From: Lachnospiraceae bacterium
GTDB taxonomy: Bacteria; Bacillota; Clostridia; Lachnospirales; Lachnospiraceae
DNA: 64,000 nt
Assembly (NCBI GenBank): GCA_022510745.1
Contig: JAFLSY010000004.1
Coordinates: forward strand, 1 to 64,000
Reading direction: 5' to 3'
Positions 17,035-25,367 of this stretch are shown in pieces (position 1 is the first letter of the stretch; every line of letters begins with the position of its first letter). A program made the translations under genes and the position numbers. The notes below the pieces were generated by a model, which was not told where the DNA came from, made no database searches, and saw only the letters and a list, made by a program, of their open reading frames with translations.

Positions 17035-17478
17035 ATGGATTACACTCATTTCAAAGAAATTGTTGACGAAGTGAAAAGAAAGAAACCACATTTATTTGAA
17101 TTAGAGCATGATCAAATATTATCTATGACTGAAATAGATAATATAGAGAAGAGAATGAAAATCAAGCTGCCGTTGGATTATCGCAAATTTATTTCGGAAT
17201 TTGGCGGAGGGCTTTTCGGGTATGCAACGGTATATTCATTAGATGAAAAAAGTCGCTATTATATGTTCCAAGATGGTCCACTTGTGCGAAAAGGGTATTT
17301 GCCAAAGGAATATTTGCCTGTTTTTGATAATGGATGTGGTGACATTTATGCGTTGAAAATTCATGAAAAACAGTGTTTAGATGAAATATATTTTTACAAT
17401 CATGAAAGAAAGAGTGTTACAAAAACGAAATATGCTAATATATTAGAATATTTGGTTGAAGTTGGGATGGGGATTTGA
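17035..17478 (+). CDS. SMI1/KNR4 (SUKH) family protein
   Basis: 147 residues. SUKH pattern: a start with helical VDEVKRKKPHLFEL, then MTEIDNIEKRMKIKLPLDYRKFISEFGGGLFGY. A later PVFDNGCGDIYALKI strand is also typical. SUKH proteins commonly act as immunity proteins against nuclease or deaminase toxins. No toxin is next to it, so it may be an orphan immunity gene. Its stop overlaps the next start (TGATG), indicating translational coupling. Confidence 0.85.
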   Translation: MDYTHFKEIVDEVKRKKPHLFELEHDQILSMTEIDNIEKRMKIKLPLDYRKFISEFGGGLFGYATVYSLDEKSRYYMFQDGPLVRKGYLPKEYLPVFDNGCGDIYALKIHEKQCLDEIYFYNHERKSVTKTKYANILEYLVEVGMGI

Positions 17479-17783
17479 TGGGTAAATTTGAGTATATTAA
17501 ATGCTATTGGAAATATATTAACGATGAAACTCCGGTGCTTCTTTTTTATGAAATAGATTTAGAAAATGAAAGATATGCTACAAGAATGACTGAAGTATAT
17601 GTAAATAGAGAAGCAATTCCTGTAATGGAACCCGGTTTTGAATTTATAACAGAGAAGCCTATTCCAGTAATTGATGAAATAAACAAAGATAAAGATTTCT
17701 ATGCGGAAATTATCTCAAAAGAAGAGTTTGAGGAGGTTTATCGTTGTAGTATATATTCAGGGAATATCACATTCCCTAAGTGA
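17478..17783 (+). CDS. DUF6881 domain protein
   Basis: 101 residues from ATG 17478, which shares the TGATG overlap with the SUKH gene. DUF6881 features: FEYIKCYWKY opening, LLFYEIDLENERYATRMTEV, then PIPVIDEINKDKDFYAEIIS and EEFEEVY at the end. Function unknown; the family often accompanies toxin-immunity genes. Coupling with a SUKH protein suggests a joint role or a two-gene unit. Confidence 0.8.
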   Translation: MGKFEYIKCYWKYINDETPVLLFYEIDLENERYATRMTEVYVNREAIPVMEPGFEFITEKPIPVIDEINKDKDFYAEIISKEEFEEVYRCSIYSGNITFPK

Positions 17784-17790
17784 CTTTTGC

Positions 17791-17827
17791 TTTATCGAGA
17801 GGATGGAAGAAGTAACAAATTAGAATT
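17791..17827 (+). repeat. Array repeat R6, degenerate
   Basis: TTTATCGAGAGGATGGAAG and AGTAACAAATTAGAATT follow the family loop order. The 5' outer arm is lost, so no long stem forms. It separates DUF6881 from the NUDIX gene. Confidence 0.5.
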
Positions 17828-17844
17828 GATTAAGGAGTTGAAAT

Positions 17845-18300
17845 ATGGATATTGGTATGAAAACACCTGATGGTGATTTTACACTTCGTGCGGCAGCACT
17901 TATTATCAAAAACAATCAGTTGCTTGTTATAAAGCATAATAATTACGACTGTTTTTACACTATCGGCGGAAGAATTAAGATAAACGAAACATCCACTGAT
18001 GCAGTCATCAGAGAAGCTTACGAGGAAACAGGATATCTTTTTTCTGTTGATCGGTTGGTATTTATTCAGGAGCGGTTTTACAATGCCAGCAATGCCTGCC
18101 ATCACGAAGTAGTTTTCTTCTATCTTATGAAGTCAACTGATGTTCGTATTGAAAATGAAACCTGTACTGATCAGCAAGAAGAAAATCTGCATTGGTTATC
18201 TATTGATGAATTGCAGAACACTAAACTTGTTCCGGAATTTTTGCAAACAGCATTAACAAATATTCCCAAAGAGGTAGTACATATAATTTCTGAGGAATAG
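17845..18300 (+). CDS. NUDIX hydrolase
   Basis: 151 residues with a complete Nudix box: GGRIKINETSTDAVIREAYEETGY fits G-x5-E-x7-R-E-x2-E-E-x-G, giving the metal-binding glutamates. The family hydrolyses nucleoside diphosphates linked to another moiety. The QEENLHWLSIDEL strand is typical of small ADP-ribose or dNTP-type Nudix proteins, but the substrate cannot be assigned. Ribosome binding site AAGGAGTTGAAAT. Confidence 0.9.
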   Translation: MDIGMKTPDGDFTLRAAALIIKNNQLLVIKHNNYDCFYTIGGRIKINETSTDAVIREAYEETGYLFSVDRLVFIQERFYNASNACHHEVVFFYLMKSTDVRIENETCTDQQEENLHWLSIDELQNTKLVPEFLQTALTNIPKEVVHIISEE

Positions 18301-18389
18301 CTATAACTTATTACTGCCGAAGAAATTGTTCCGGGTCAATCATTTAAGATCATGGAAGGGTCACGTCAAGTTGGTGAAGGGAAAATTCT

Positions 18390-19358
18390 ATGTATACAGA
18401 GTTGATTAAAGAAAAATTATTTGAACAATCGGAAACGTATCGAGTCTTAAAAAGCGGAGACACGTCATTTGTCCAATACAATGGATATCGAGATGAAAGA
18501 TGGGGAACAAGAGATGCAAATTATCTAAATCGTATGCGATTGGCATACTACCTGTTATACGCAAATATTGATGATGAAGATATAATTGTTTATCTGTTTC
18601 AGGAAGAGTTAAAAGATCGTAAAACTAATTCTTTTCAGGGAATCGGAAACACGCTGAATGTTTTAACTTCCATTCTAAATAAATACAATACTGATGGCAG
18701 ATATGATAAAATGTTGGAAGAAGCAAAAAACGCAAATTTCGATTGTGCCTGTGGCTTCGATAAAAACTACCATATAGATAATAAAATAATTTCTTTAAAT
18801 CTGATGGAATGTATTTTCCTTTCTCAAGATTTGGATTATAAAGACGTTATGGATGTGCTGGTAAGTAAGTGGAAAGACAGCATTACAGAATGGACAGATA
18901 CGGATAGAACTACGCTTACAAGATTCAATTCCTTTTTAGGTAAGGAACAGGAAAATGAAGCAATATATAAAGTGCTATTAGAAAATGCAATCTCATCAGG
19001 GAAAACATTCAATATTGTTCATGCATATAATAAAGTGATTCAATATTATATTGATATCAAGCGGTTTGAAATTGCGGGCTCCTATTTGCAGGAAATGATA
19101 GATGTGACTGATTTCAAAGAGATAGAAAGAATTCGTCTTTTTGGTGATGTGCTTGAAGAATGTTTTGAAATTATCTGCGGTGGTGTTAAGGATTCCATTG
19201 AATTATGGAAATGGGCAAAACCGTATATGCAGAAAAGAGAAAATATGTATGGCAATTTATTTGAAAAAGGAATTGCAGCTGCGAAATACTCCAATGATCC
19301 TTATGCCGCACAGTTAGAACAGGAATACATGGAGTGGAAAAAAGTTTATGGTAAATAA
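18390..19358 (+). CDS. Hypothetical protein, 322 residues, helical
   Basis: Largely alpha-helical soluble protein with many acidic and aromatic residues. The N-terminal part contains RWGTRDANYLNRMRLAYYLLYANIDDEDI; the C-terminal part looks like stacked helices, as in TPR-like proteins. No signal peptide or catalytic motif is recognised and no family assigned. Start ATG 18390 follows GTGAAGGG. About 90 nt of gene-free DNA precede it, and debris follows it. Confidence 0.65.
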   Translation: MYTELIKEKLFEQSETYRVLKSGDTSFVQYNGYRDERWGTRDANYLNRMRLAYYLLYANIDDEDIIVYLFQEELKDRKTNSFQGIGNTLNVLTSILNKYNTDGRYDKMLEEAKNANFDCACGFDKNYHIDNKIISLNLMECIFLSQDLDYKDVMDVLVSKWKDSITEWTDTDRTTLTRFNSFLGKEQENEAIYKVLLENAISSGKTFNIVHAYNKVIQYYIDIKRFEIAGSYLQEMIDVTDFKEIERIRLFGDVLEECFEIICGGVKDSIELWKWAKPYMQKRENMYGNLFEKGIAAAKYSNDPYAAQLEQEYMEWKKVYGK

Positions 19359-19447
19359 TTTGAAATTTGCAAGAGACGTAATAACCGCATTAGCAGGTAC
19401 ACGAAAGATGGCAAAAATTTCTCCAGAAGAATTACAGGAAATATCTT

Positions 19448-19492
19448 ATGGATATTAAAGTAATTATTGAAAGTGAATTTAACTTACAATAA
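19448..19492 (+). pseudogene. N-terminal fragment of an APH-like kinase
   Basis: ATG plus 13 codons read MDIKVIIESEFNLQ and then stop. The sequence closely matches the first codons of the kinase at 9443 (MDIKEIIESEFGL), so this is a second copy cut off after 14 codons. A GAAGAATTACAGGAAATATC-type leader remains. It shows that genes in this region have been lost by internal deletion. Confidence 0.7.
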
Positions 19493-19503
19493 CTGAAACG
19501 ATA

Positions 19504-19532
19504 TTTACAATCGGCATTATAAATGATAAAAT
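19504..19532 (+). promoter_or_regulatory. Sigma-A promoter of the AbiE pair
   Basis: TTTACA (19504-19509), 17-base spacer, TAAAAT (19527-19532), about 35 nt upstream of the antitoxin start. AbiEi antitoxins typically repress their own promoter, so operator sites may overlap it (inference). Confidence 0.6.
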
Positions 19533-19567
19533 AAAAGCACGATTGTTTAAACAGGGGGATGAGAAAA

Positions 19568-20179
19568 ATGGCTGTTAATAGAGATGATGTTTTTGAGAAA
19601 ATAAAAGAAGTTGCTGAAAGAAATGCCGGAATTGTTACTACGAAACAGATCGAAGAAATCGGAATATACAGAGGAATAATAAAAAAATTTGTTGAAAATG
19701 GAAAACTGGTAAAAGAAACAAAAGGCGTATATTCGTTGGCGGATGAATTTCCGGATGAATATGCACTACTGCAAAAGAGAAGTGAGAAGATGGTGTTTTC
19801 TTACGGAACAGCCTTATATTTATGGGGGATGTCAGATAGAGTTCCTCATTATATTTCCGTAACGGTTCCGCAGGGATTTAACAGCACCAGGATTAAAAAG
19901 AGTAATATAAAAATAAAATTTCATTATGTACAAAAGAAAGTATGGGATTTAGGAATTACTTACACAGATACAAGTTTAGGAAACCAGGTTATGCTTTATG
20001 ACAAAGAAAGATGTATCTGCGATTTAGTAATGGAAAAAAATGAAATTGATAAGCAGTTGTATGTCCAAGCAATTAAAGAGTATTTTAAAGGGAACTACAA
20101 TGCAAGAAAACTTATAAGGTATACAAAATTGTTTGGAATTGAAGAAAAGATTCGTGATTATATGGAAGTATTAACTTAG
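19568..20179 (+). CDS. AbiEi family antitoxin (type IV toxin-antitoxin)
   Basis: 203 residues from ATG 19568; ATG 19559 sits too close to the GGGGG ribosome binding site. The N-terminal winged helix has GIVTTKQIEEIGIYRGIIKKFVENGKLVKETKGVYSL, the transcriptional-regulator AbiEi domain. The C-terminal domain includes FSYGTALYLWGMSDRVPHYISVTVP, also characteristic. Known AbiEi proteins repress the operon and antagonise the AbiEii nucleotidyltransferase. The toxin gene begins 11 nt downstream, so the two form an operon. Confidence 0.9.
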   Translation: MAVNRDDVFEKIKEVAERNAGIVTTKQIEEIGIYRGIIKKFVENGKLVKETKGVYSLADEFPDEYALLQKRSEKMVFSYGTALYLWGMSDRVPHYISVTVPQGFNSTRIKKSNIKIKFHYVQKKVWDLGITYTDTSLGNQVMLYDKERCICDLVMEKNEIDKQLYVQAIKEYFKGNYNARKLIRYTKLFGIEEKIRDYMEVLT

Positions 20180-20190
20180 GAGAATTTGGA

Positions 20191-21030
20191 ATGAAAACAC
20201 CGGAACAGTTAAAAGGCGCAATCCGCAATATTGCTAAAAAGAACGACCTTATGCCGCAGGAAGTACTTCAGATGTTTTTGTTTGAAAGGATACTGGAAAG
20301 ATTATCTGTATCCAGATATCGGGAGAATTTCATATTAAAAGGCGGTCTGTTGATTTCATCCATGATTGGTATTGCAGAACGAACTACTATGGACATGGAT
20401 ACAACAGTTTGTGGAATATCAATGGAAGCGGATGCGATAATAGATATTGTGAATGAAATTGTGGAGACGAATGTTGGGGATGGTATTATGTTTGAAGTTG
20501 TCAAAATAGAACCTATAAGAGACGATGAAGAATATAATAATTTCCGGGTCCATTTAAAAGCTGTTTATGGGAAAGTGAATAATCCTATGAAAATAGATAT
20601 AACGACAGGGGACAAGATTACGCCGGCTGCTATTGAGTATTCTTATAAAATGATGTTTGAGGACAAGAAGATACCTGTTATGGCATATACATTGGAAACA
20701 ATACTTGCGGAAAAATATGAAACAATTATCCGTAGAAACATTGGTACAACACGAGCGAGAGATTTTTACGATTTATATGCATTATTTAAAAGCAGAAGGG
20801 ATGAAGTCCGTAAAGATATTTTAAAACTGGCGGTAACACATACAGCTGCCCAAAGGGGTTCGCTGGCAATGATTAGTGAGTTTGTTGAGATATGTGAAGA
20901 ACTAAGAAATGAAGAAGCATTACATAGGCTATGGAATAATTATGTTGAAGAAAACTCATATGCAGCACATTTGAAATATGAGGATATGATTGATAATGTG
21001 TTGGAAGTTGGTAAATTTTTGGAAGAATAA
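20191..21030 (+). CDS. AbiEii nucleotidyltransferase toxin
   Basis: 279 residues, nucleotidyl transferase AbiEii/AbiGii family. It shows FILKGGLLISSMIG (the KGG box), RTTMDMDTTV (the metal-binding aspartate motif), IKIDITTGD-like strand MKIDITTGDKITP, and ETILAEKYETIIRR before RARDFYDLY. Related toxins modify tRNA or other nucleic acids and give abortive phage infection. Being embedded in a cassette-like array, the pair could stabilise the surrounding DNA, as toxin-antitoxin pairs do in chromosomal integrons. Confidence 0.9.
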   Translation: MKTPEQLKGAIRNIAKKNDLMPQEVLQMFLFERILERLSVSRYRENFILKGGLLISSMIGIAERTTMDMDTTVCGISMEADAIIDIVNEIVETNVGDGIMFEVVKIEPIRDDEEYNNFRVHLKAVYGKVNNPMKIDITTGDKITPAAIEYSYKMMFEDKKIPVMAYTLETILAEKYETIIRRNIGTTRARDFYDLYALFKSRRDEVRKDILKLAVTHTAAQRGSLAMISEFVEICEELRNEEALHRLWNNYVEENSYAAHLKYEDMIDNVLEVGKFLEE

Positions 21031-21149
21031 TTTGTTGATATAAAAAATCAGACATTCCGGCAGCCATTATTGTAGGTAAGCGAAAACCGCTGCTTACCAT
21101 TGATGGGAATGAAAAGAAAATCGCAAACTATATTGCTAAATTTGAAAAA

Positions 21150-21968
21150 TTGGTTGTGCAATTTGCAGAGGGCATTATGGACAGCTTTGTAGATGAAAGA
21201 GATTATAAAATATTAGAGAATGATAAATATACATTTTTTGTGCTTACCCGCATTATTGGGGGAAAATGTGAGTTGCTTTTGACTGATCATGAAAAGCTGA
21301 TCATTTGCTTTACGAGCAATCCCTATCCGGTATGGGTGTGGACTTCGGATGAAGCGTCTGAAGCGGACATGGAGCGGGCCTATCAGCTTGCAGCAAAACA
21401 CTCCTTATTAGACGGTGAGCACCGCTTTAATCTCAAATATGATTTGGCAAATTATTTTATTAAGAGAGCAGCGGAAGACAATAAAAAGATGTCAATCTCT
21501 CTCAATATGTATGCGTATGATTGTCATGAGCTTATAAAGCCAACTGTGATCGCCGACGGCTCCATTCATCAATGCGGCAGAGATGATCTGGATGAATTGG
21601 TGGATTTTTTGGATTTATTTCATAAAGAAACAGGGATAGACCAAAAGGATCGGGGCAGCTATCGCTTAGATGCGGAAACAAATATCAACGCCGGAAATAT
21701 GTATTTCTGGAAGGACAAGCATGGAAATAATGTCGCAAGCTGCCAGTATGGACCGAACGGGAAGATGGCGAGTATCAATCTTGTATTTACTCGTCCTGCA
21801 TTTCGCAGAAAGCATTACGCCGAAAATCTGGTTTATCAGGTTACAAAGCTGGTAATGGAGGCAGGATATATTCCCATGCTATATACAGATGCAGATTATA
21901 CCGCATCGAATGCTTGTTACGAGAAGATCGGATATGTTCTTAAGGGCAAGCTGTGTACTGTAGGCTAA
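21150..21968 (+). CDS. GNAT family N-acetyltransferase, copy B, chimeric 5' end
   Basis: Same protein as 1899-2753 from FAEG-I-MDSF onward, with eleven substitutions. The first 16 residues of copy A are missing. Instead the frame continues upstream without a stop to about 21038, through unrelated coding sequence (AAIIVGKRKPLLTIDGNEKK). So copy B is fused in frame to a fragment of another gene. The only starts are TTG 21150 or an internal ATG at 21177; no good ribosome binding site is visible. Expression and activity are uncertain. The 3' end is followed by a collapsed array repeat. Confidence 0.75.
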   Translation: MVVQFAEGIMDSFVDERDYKILENDKYTFFVLTRIIGGKCELLLTDHEKLIICFTSNPYPVWVWTSDEASEADMERAYQLAAKHSLLDGEHRFNLKYDLANYFIKRAAEDNKKMSISLNMYAYDCHELIKPTVIADGSIHQCGRDDLDELVDFLDLFHKETGIDQKDRGSYRLDAETNINAGNMYFWKDKHGNNVASCQYGPNGKMASINLVFTRPAFRRKHYAENLVYQVTKLVMEAGYIPMLYTDADYTASNACYEKIGYVLKGKLCTVG

Positions 21969-21999
21969 AAAGATGAATTCATGTTTGCGAGGGAGAATA

Positions 22000-22278
22000 A
22001 TGATTCAAACCTATGATTTTATATTCAAAGCGAAATATGACCAAGATTTTATGAAAGTAGTGCAAGACGCTGTTTCAAGTAATGAGAATTGTGAAATTAA
22101 TACGGATAGGCATAAGTTGAATTTTGATGCAAAATCGCAAATGGTAATCATTACTCCTAATTTAAACACGGGTATTTATAATAAAATTATTCCTAAAAAG
22201 ATTAAATATAAAGCGTTGATGAAAATGCTTAAGGGTGAGTGGGATAATTTTGCGCCTGATGACGTTGCAGATATATAA
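22000..22278 (+). CDS. Hypothetical protein, 92 residues, copy 1 of 3
   Basis: Small acidic/basic protein beginning MIQTYDFIFKAKYDQDFM and containing HKLNFDAKSQMVIITPN and a PKKIKYKALMKMLKGEWDNF tail. ATG 22000 follows GCGAGGGAG, part of the array repeat 3' end. A near-identical gene is at 36230-36508 and a decayed one at 10362-10521. No family recognised. The conservation between copies suggests selection or recent duplication. Confidence 0.75.
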   Translation: MIQTYDFIFKAKYDQDFMKVVQDAVSSNENCEINTDRHKLNFDAKSQMVIITPNLNTGIYNKIIPKKIKYKALMKMLKGEWDNFAPDDVADI

Positions 22279-22288
22279 ATTGGAATTT
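22277..22288 (+). repeat. Collapsed array repeat
   Basis: AAATT-GG-AATTT directly at the stop codon, followed by AACGGAGG as ribosome binding site. The two outer arms are present but the conserved loop is gone, as if a full repeat had been shortened by deletion. Confidence 0.45.
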
Positions 22289-22306
22289 AACGGAGGAAAA
22301 GCACTT

Positions 22307-22717
22307 ATGTGGACATGTCCGAATTGCGGAAGAGAATTCAAAAGAACAAATCAGAGCCACTATTGCGGCAACGCTCCCGCTTCTGTTGACGAATATATTT
22401 CGCAACAGGTAAAAGATATTCAACCCATTCTTGTAAGCCTCAAAAATACCATAAATGAAGCGATACCTGATGCCGAGGAAACGATTGCATGGAGTACGCC
22501 GACATGGAAAAAGAAAGGTAATATCATACGCTTTGCAGTCAGCAAAAACCATATTGGGGTGTATGTATGGGAGGACGCAGTTTCTTTTTTTGAAGAGAGG
22601 CTAAGAGGGATTGAGACAGATAATGGCGTTATTCGGTTAAAAATCGGTGAAGAAATGCCGCTCTCGCTTATTGCCGACATTGCAACGTGGTGCTTTGCAA
22701 TGGACCAGAGAAGCTAA
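22307..22717 (+). CDS. DUF1801 protein with N-terminal zinc-binding segment
   Basis: 136 residues from ATG 22307 (CGGAGGAAAAGC ribosome binding site). The N-terminus MWTCPNCGREF...SHYC resembles a small zinc ribbon. The rest is DUF1801/YdhG-like: VDEYISQQVKDIQPILVSLKNTI, ETIAWSTPTWKKKGNIIRFAVSKNHIGVYV, and a C-terminal RLKIGEEMPLSLI strand. The function of DUF1801 is not established. Last plus-strand gene before the inverted operon block. Confidence 0.85.
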   Translation: MWTCPNCGREFKRTNQSHYCGNAPASVDEYISQQVKDIQPILVSLKNTINEAIPDAEETIAWSTPTWKKKGNIIRFAVSKNHIGVYVWEDAVSFFEERLRGIETDNGVIRLKIGEEMPLSLIADIATWCFAMDQRS

Positions 22718-22718
22718 A

Positions 22719-22733
22719 TAAATTCCGGTTTAT
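22719..22733 (+). repeat. Array repeat, 5' half only
   Basis: TAAATTCCGGTTTAT matches the first half of R1 right after the DUF1801 stop, then the sequence diverges into the minus-strand operon. It marks the breakpoint where that block replaced or interrupted the array. Confidence 0.5.
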
Positions 22734-22757
22734 TTATTTCTCCAACTTTTCCTATTT

Positions 22758-23492
22758 TTAAGACTTTGCAGAAAGCCATCCCCTGAAAACTCCTCCTTTG
22801 AAAATGGAAATAATGGTAAAGAATATGTCTGTAAAAATAATAAATACAAAGGACGGAATCAGAATACGGGTATATCGTTTGCCGTAAAAACTTCCTTGAT
22901 TGATCGCTATCCCCATTTTTAATGTATAAAAAAGAACTCCCAAATTCAAGAAAAGGAGTATAAGGAAATCGACTCCAAAATCCGTAAGTAACTCTGTCGG
23001 GAAAAAGTTTCCGGTTTGAACACCGCTTAACAGTATATTCAGAAGAAGGACTCCGATCTGCACGACAAATAAAATCCTGGTAACATTAAGCATGACACCG
23101 CCGCCGATTCCGATGCCGCCACACCAGTTAAGATTACTTCTGGCACAGAAATTTTGAAACACCTGCAATAAGGGCTCGCTTTGTTTTCCTTCTATAAAGC
23201 CATTATTGGAAATGCTGTAAAGATTTAGACAAATACCGTTTTCCTTGCAGAAATGCTCCATCTCCTTAAGAAAAGGCAGGACATGGGACGGTACGCTGTC
23301 TACATATAAGGGCAGGCAAAATACCACTGCATCTGCATCCGATAACGCAGTTAATATTCGTTCATGGTCATTCCTGTTGCGAAGCTTTTCTGTAACTTTT
23401 GTACCTTTCACAAATAAGCGTTGCAGTCCAAGGAAGTAAGACGAAGCACAGAACCTCTTTTTCGGGCTGCAATTTATAAAGACTGTCTTCAT
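22758..23492 (-). CDS. Flavodoxin-like NAD(P)H-dependent oxidoreductase with membrane tail
   Basis: 244 residues. The N-terminal flavodoxin-like half has MKTVFINCSPKKR (phosphate-binding turn) and ADAVVFCLPLYVDSVPSH, as in NADPH-dependent FMN reductases. The C-terminal half (about residues 145-235) has two or three hydrophobic segments (LFVVQIGVLLLNILL, LILLFLNLGVLFY, FVFIIFTDIFFTII). It would be an FMN-dependent reductase anchored in the membrane, or a fusion of unknown use. Last gene of the tetR operon; the start overlaps the preceding stop by 4 nt. Confidence 0.7.
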   Translation of the reverse strand: MKTVFINCSPKKRFCASSYFLGLQRLFVKGTKVTEKLRNRNDHERILTALSDADAVVFCLPLYVDSVPSHVLPFLKEMEHFCKENGICLNLYSISNNGFIEGKQSEPLLQVFQNFCARSNLNWCGGIGIGGGVMLNVTRILFVVQIGVLLLNILLSGVQTGNFFPTELLTDFGVDFLILLFLNLGVLFYTLKMGIAINQGSFYGKRYTRILIPSFVFIIFTDIFFTIISIFKGGVFRGWLSAKS

Positions 23493-23977
23493 ATCACTTC
23501 CTCCAATTCAGATAGGTCATTTAGAAAAAGAGCTTCAGAATTTATAAAGCCATTATTGATCGCATTTCTTTTTGCAAGATATGTAAAAGTTTCTTTTTCC
23601 CGGTCAGTTATATCACCGTATACAATCACTCTTAATAATTTGTGTTTTCCATAGCGTAAGGTATGATGCATCTGCTTTCCGCGATAAGTGCTAAAGGGTG
23701 TGGAAATACCGATGCCTCTGTCAAGTATATTTTTAATCTGCGGACTATAGGTCCCATAAACATTCTCCGTAATAATGACCAGTTCATCGGCTTTTCCAAT
23801 TATACGGCACACCTTATGCAGACTGTCTTTCATGAAGCATTCTGCCGGATGCTTCGTCCAACAGCCAAAGCAGCCCTGACAAGGAGCATACTTCCCCGTC
23901 GCATGAATCAGTTCATCACATTTTACCATAATACTTTCATTATACTGATCATCCAGATCATGCATTATGACTTTCAT
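23489..23977 (-). CDS. NADPH-dependent FMN reductase-like flavoprotein
   Basis: 162 residues. Contains the cysteine cluster CQGCFGCWTKHPAECFMKD and DELVIITENVYGTYSPQIKNILDR, features of small flavodoxin-family reductases. The N-terminus lacks the usual glycine/serine-rich FMN phosphate loop (it begins MKVIMHDLDD), so it may work together with the next protein, which has that loop. Overlaps its neighbours by 20 and 4 nt, so it is translationally coupled. Confidence 0.75.
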   Translation of the reverse strand: MKVIMHDLDDQYNESIMVKCDELIHATGKYAPCQGCFGCWTKHPAECFMKDSLHKVCRIIGKADELVIITENVYGTYSPQIKNILDRGIGISTPFSTYRGKQMHHTLRYGKHKLLRVIVYGDITDREKETFTYLAKRNAINNGFINSEALFLNDLSELEEVI

Positions 23978-24749
23978 CTTTTTGTTCTCCCTCCTCAGAT
24001 GAGAGCAAACTCCTATGATCCGGCTGATCTTTGGGGAGTGTCTTTTTGAGAATCAGTGTGTAGGCTACCGCTAAGACAATCATAATAAGAACATGAATAA
24101 TATGCTTTTCCACCGTAAATCCTGCTTCATTAGAAAAAGTGCTGAGCGTGTTAATGGCAGAATGGGCAATAATACAAGGAAGCAGGCTTTTGCTGTAATA
24201 GAATATTGCAACAAACAAAAATCCCACCGCAACCGCATAAATAATTTGACACAAATTGTTCACCAGGTCCATGCCGCTGCCATTGAATAAATTTACCAAA
24301 TGCCCGATGCCAAAGGTTACGCTTGAAACAATCACAGCGGATTTTAAGTTATTTTTTGCCATAGCTTTAAAAAGGAAACCTCTGAAAATCACTTCCTCAA
24401 CAAATCCAACGCAAAGCATACAGATAATACGACAAGCCGTTCCCGCAGGCGAATAATTTATAGCGACACCGTTCCAAAGATTTCCCGTAGCCAGAATGAT
24501 CAACGGCACATAGTAAAGAAGTCTGCGGGCAGGTACAGAAGATTTACAAAGCCCGTACCGCTCCAATAAGCCGTTTTTCCAAATAAAGAAAAAGAGGATA
24601 ACAGCCTGTATCACACAAAAAACGGCGCTTGCAGAAAATTCTATTCCGATTACTTCATTAAGCGAATTTGCCAGAGATTGCAGTACACAATAAATAATGA
24701 TCCAGATAATCGCAAATCTCAGTTCGCTTTTCTCATATATCTTCTTCAT
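23958..24749 (-). CDS. CPBP family intramembrane metalloprotease
   Basis: 263 residues, about seven to eight hydrophobic segments. The CPBP (Abi) motifs are present: EEVIFRGFLF gives the EExxxR pair, FGIGHLVN the FxxxH motif, and IIAHSAIN the last conserved histidine. Such proteases process membrane substrates, including peptides and signalling proteins. Directly downstream of tetR with a 4-nt overlap, so probably controlled by it. Confidence 0.85.
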   Translation of the reverse strand: MKKIYEKSELRFAIIWIIIYCVLQSLANSLNEVIGIEFSASAVFCVIQAVILFFFIWKNGLLERYGLCKSSVPARRLLYYVPLIILATGNLWNGVAINYSPAGTACRIICMLCVGFVEEVIFRGFLFKAMAKNNLKSAVIVSSVTFGIGHLVNLFNGSGMDLVNNLCQIIYAVAVGFLFVAIFYYSKSLLPCIIAHSAINTLSTFSNEAGFTVEKHIIHVLIMIVLAVAYTLILKKTLPKDQPDHRSLLSSEEGEQKDESHNA

Positions 24750-25318
24750 TTTATTTCCTCCTGCAGTGCTAATATCGCACCGGTATATACCTTTTTCAAA
24801 TGTGTCGCTATCAGGGTTTCATCATACTCTAGCGAGTTGTTGGCAATGATACTGGCATATCCATGAACGAATAACGCAAGTGTTACAAAAACTTCTTTTG
24901 TCTGTTCTATATTTATATCCATTGCTTTCTGCATTACAGAAAGAACCGGTATGAGTTCTTCGGAATTTATCATTTCAATCAGGCTGTGCCCTGCGGCAAA
25001 ACCTGATTGAAAAAGAAAGCAAAACAAATTAGGTTCTTCAACTGCAAAACGGATATAGTTTAACCCAATTCCAAGCATTACATCTTCCCGTGTTCTTGGA
25101 ATGTTCAGCAGATATTCCGTATGGTATTCATCTGCTTTTTTGTAAGCAGCTCTTTTTAATGCTTCTATCGTTTCAAAATGATACATGACGGGCTGCGTAG
25201 AACAGTTCAGCTCGTTTGATACAGTCCTTGCATTGATGTTTTCCGCTCCTGTATTTCGGGCAACCTCAAAGGCAGCGTCAACAACCATATCTTTTGTGAT
25301 CTTTGCTTTCGGCGGCAT
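24746..25318 (-). CDS. TetR family transcriptional regulator
   Basis: 190 residues. The N-terminal helix-turn-helix is KITKDMVVDAAFEVARNTG and INARTVSNELNCSTQPVMYHF. The C-terminal ligand domain is helical and less conserved. It heads a four-gene minus-strand operon (tetR, CPBP protease, two flavoproteins). A large palindrome right upstream is a likely operator, so it should repress itself and the operon until an inducer binds. Confidence 0.85.
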   Translation of the reverse strand: MPPKAKITKDMVVDAAFEVARNTGAENINARTVSNELNCSTQPVMYHFETIEALKRAAYKKADEYHTEYLLNIPRTREDVMLGIGLNYIRFAVEEPNLFCFLFQSGFAAGHSLIEMINSEELIPVLSVMQKAMDINIEQTKEVFVTLALFVHGYASIIANNSLEYDETLIATHLKKVYTGAILALQEEIK

Positions 25319-25333
25319 GATATCTGTCTCCTA

Positions 25334-25367
25334 TATATAATTATCATTATATAACGATGATTATATA
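25334..25367. promoter_or_regulatory. Palindromic operator upstream of tetR
   Basis: TATATAATTATC (25334-25345) and GATGATTATATA (25356-25367) are complementary at 11 of 12 positions around a 10-base centre. It lies 16 nt upstream of the TetR start codon, the usual place of an autoregulatory TetR site. Confidence 0.7.
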
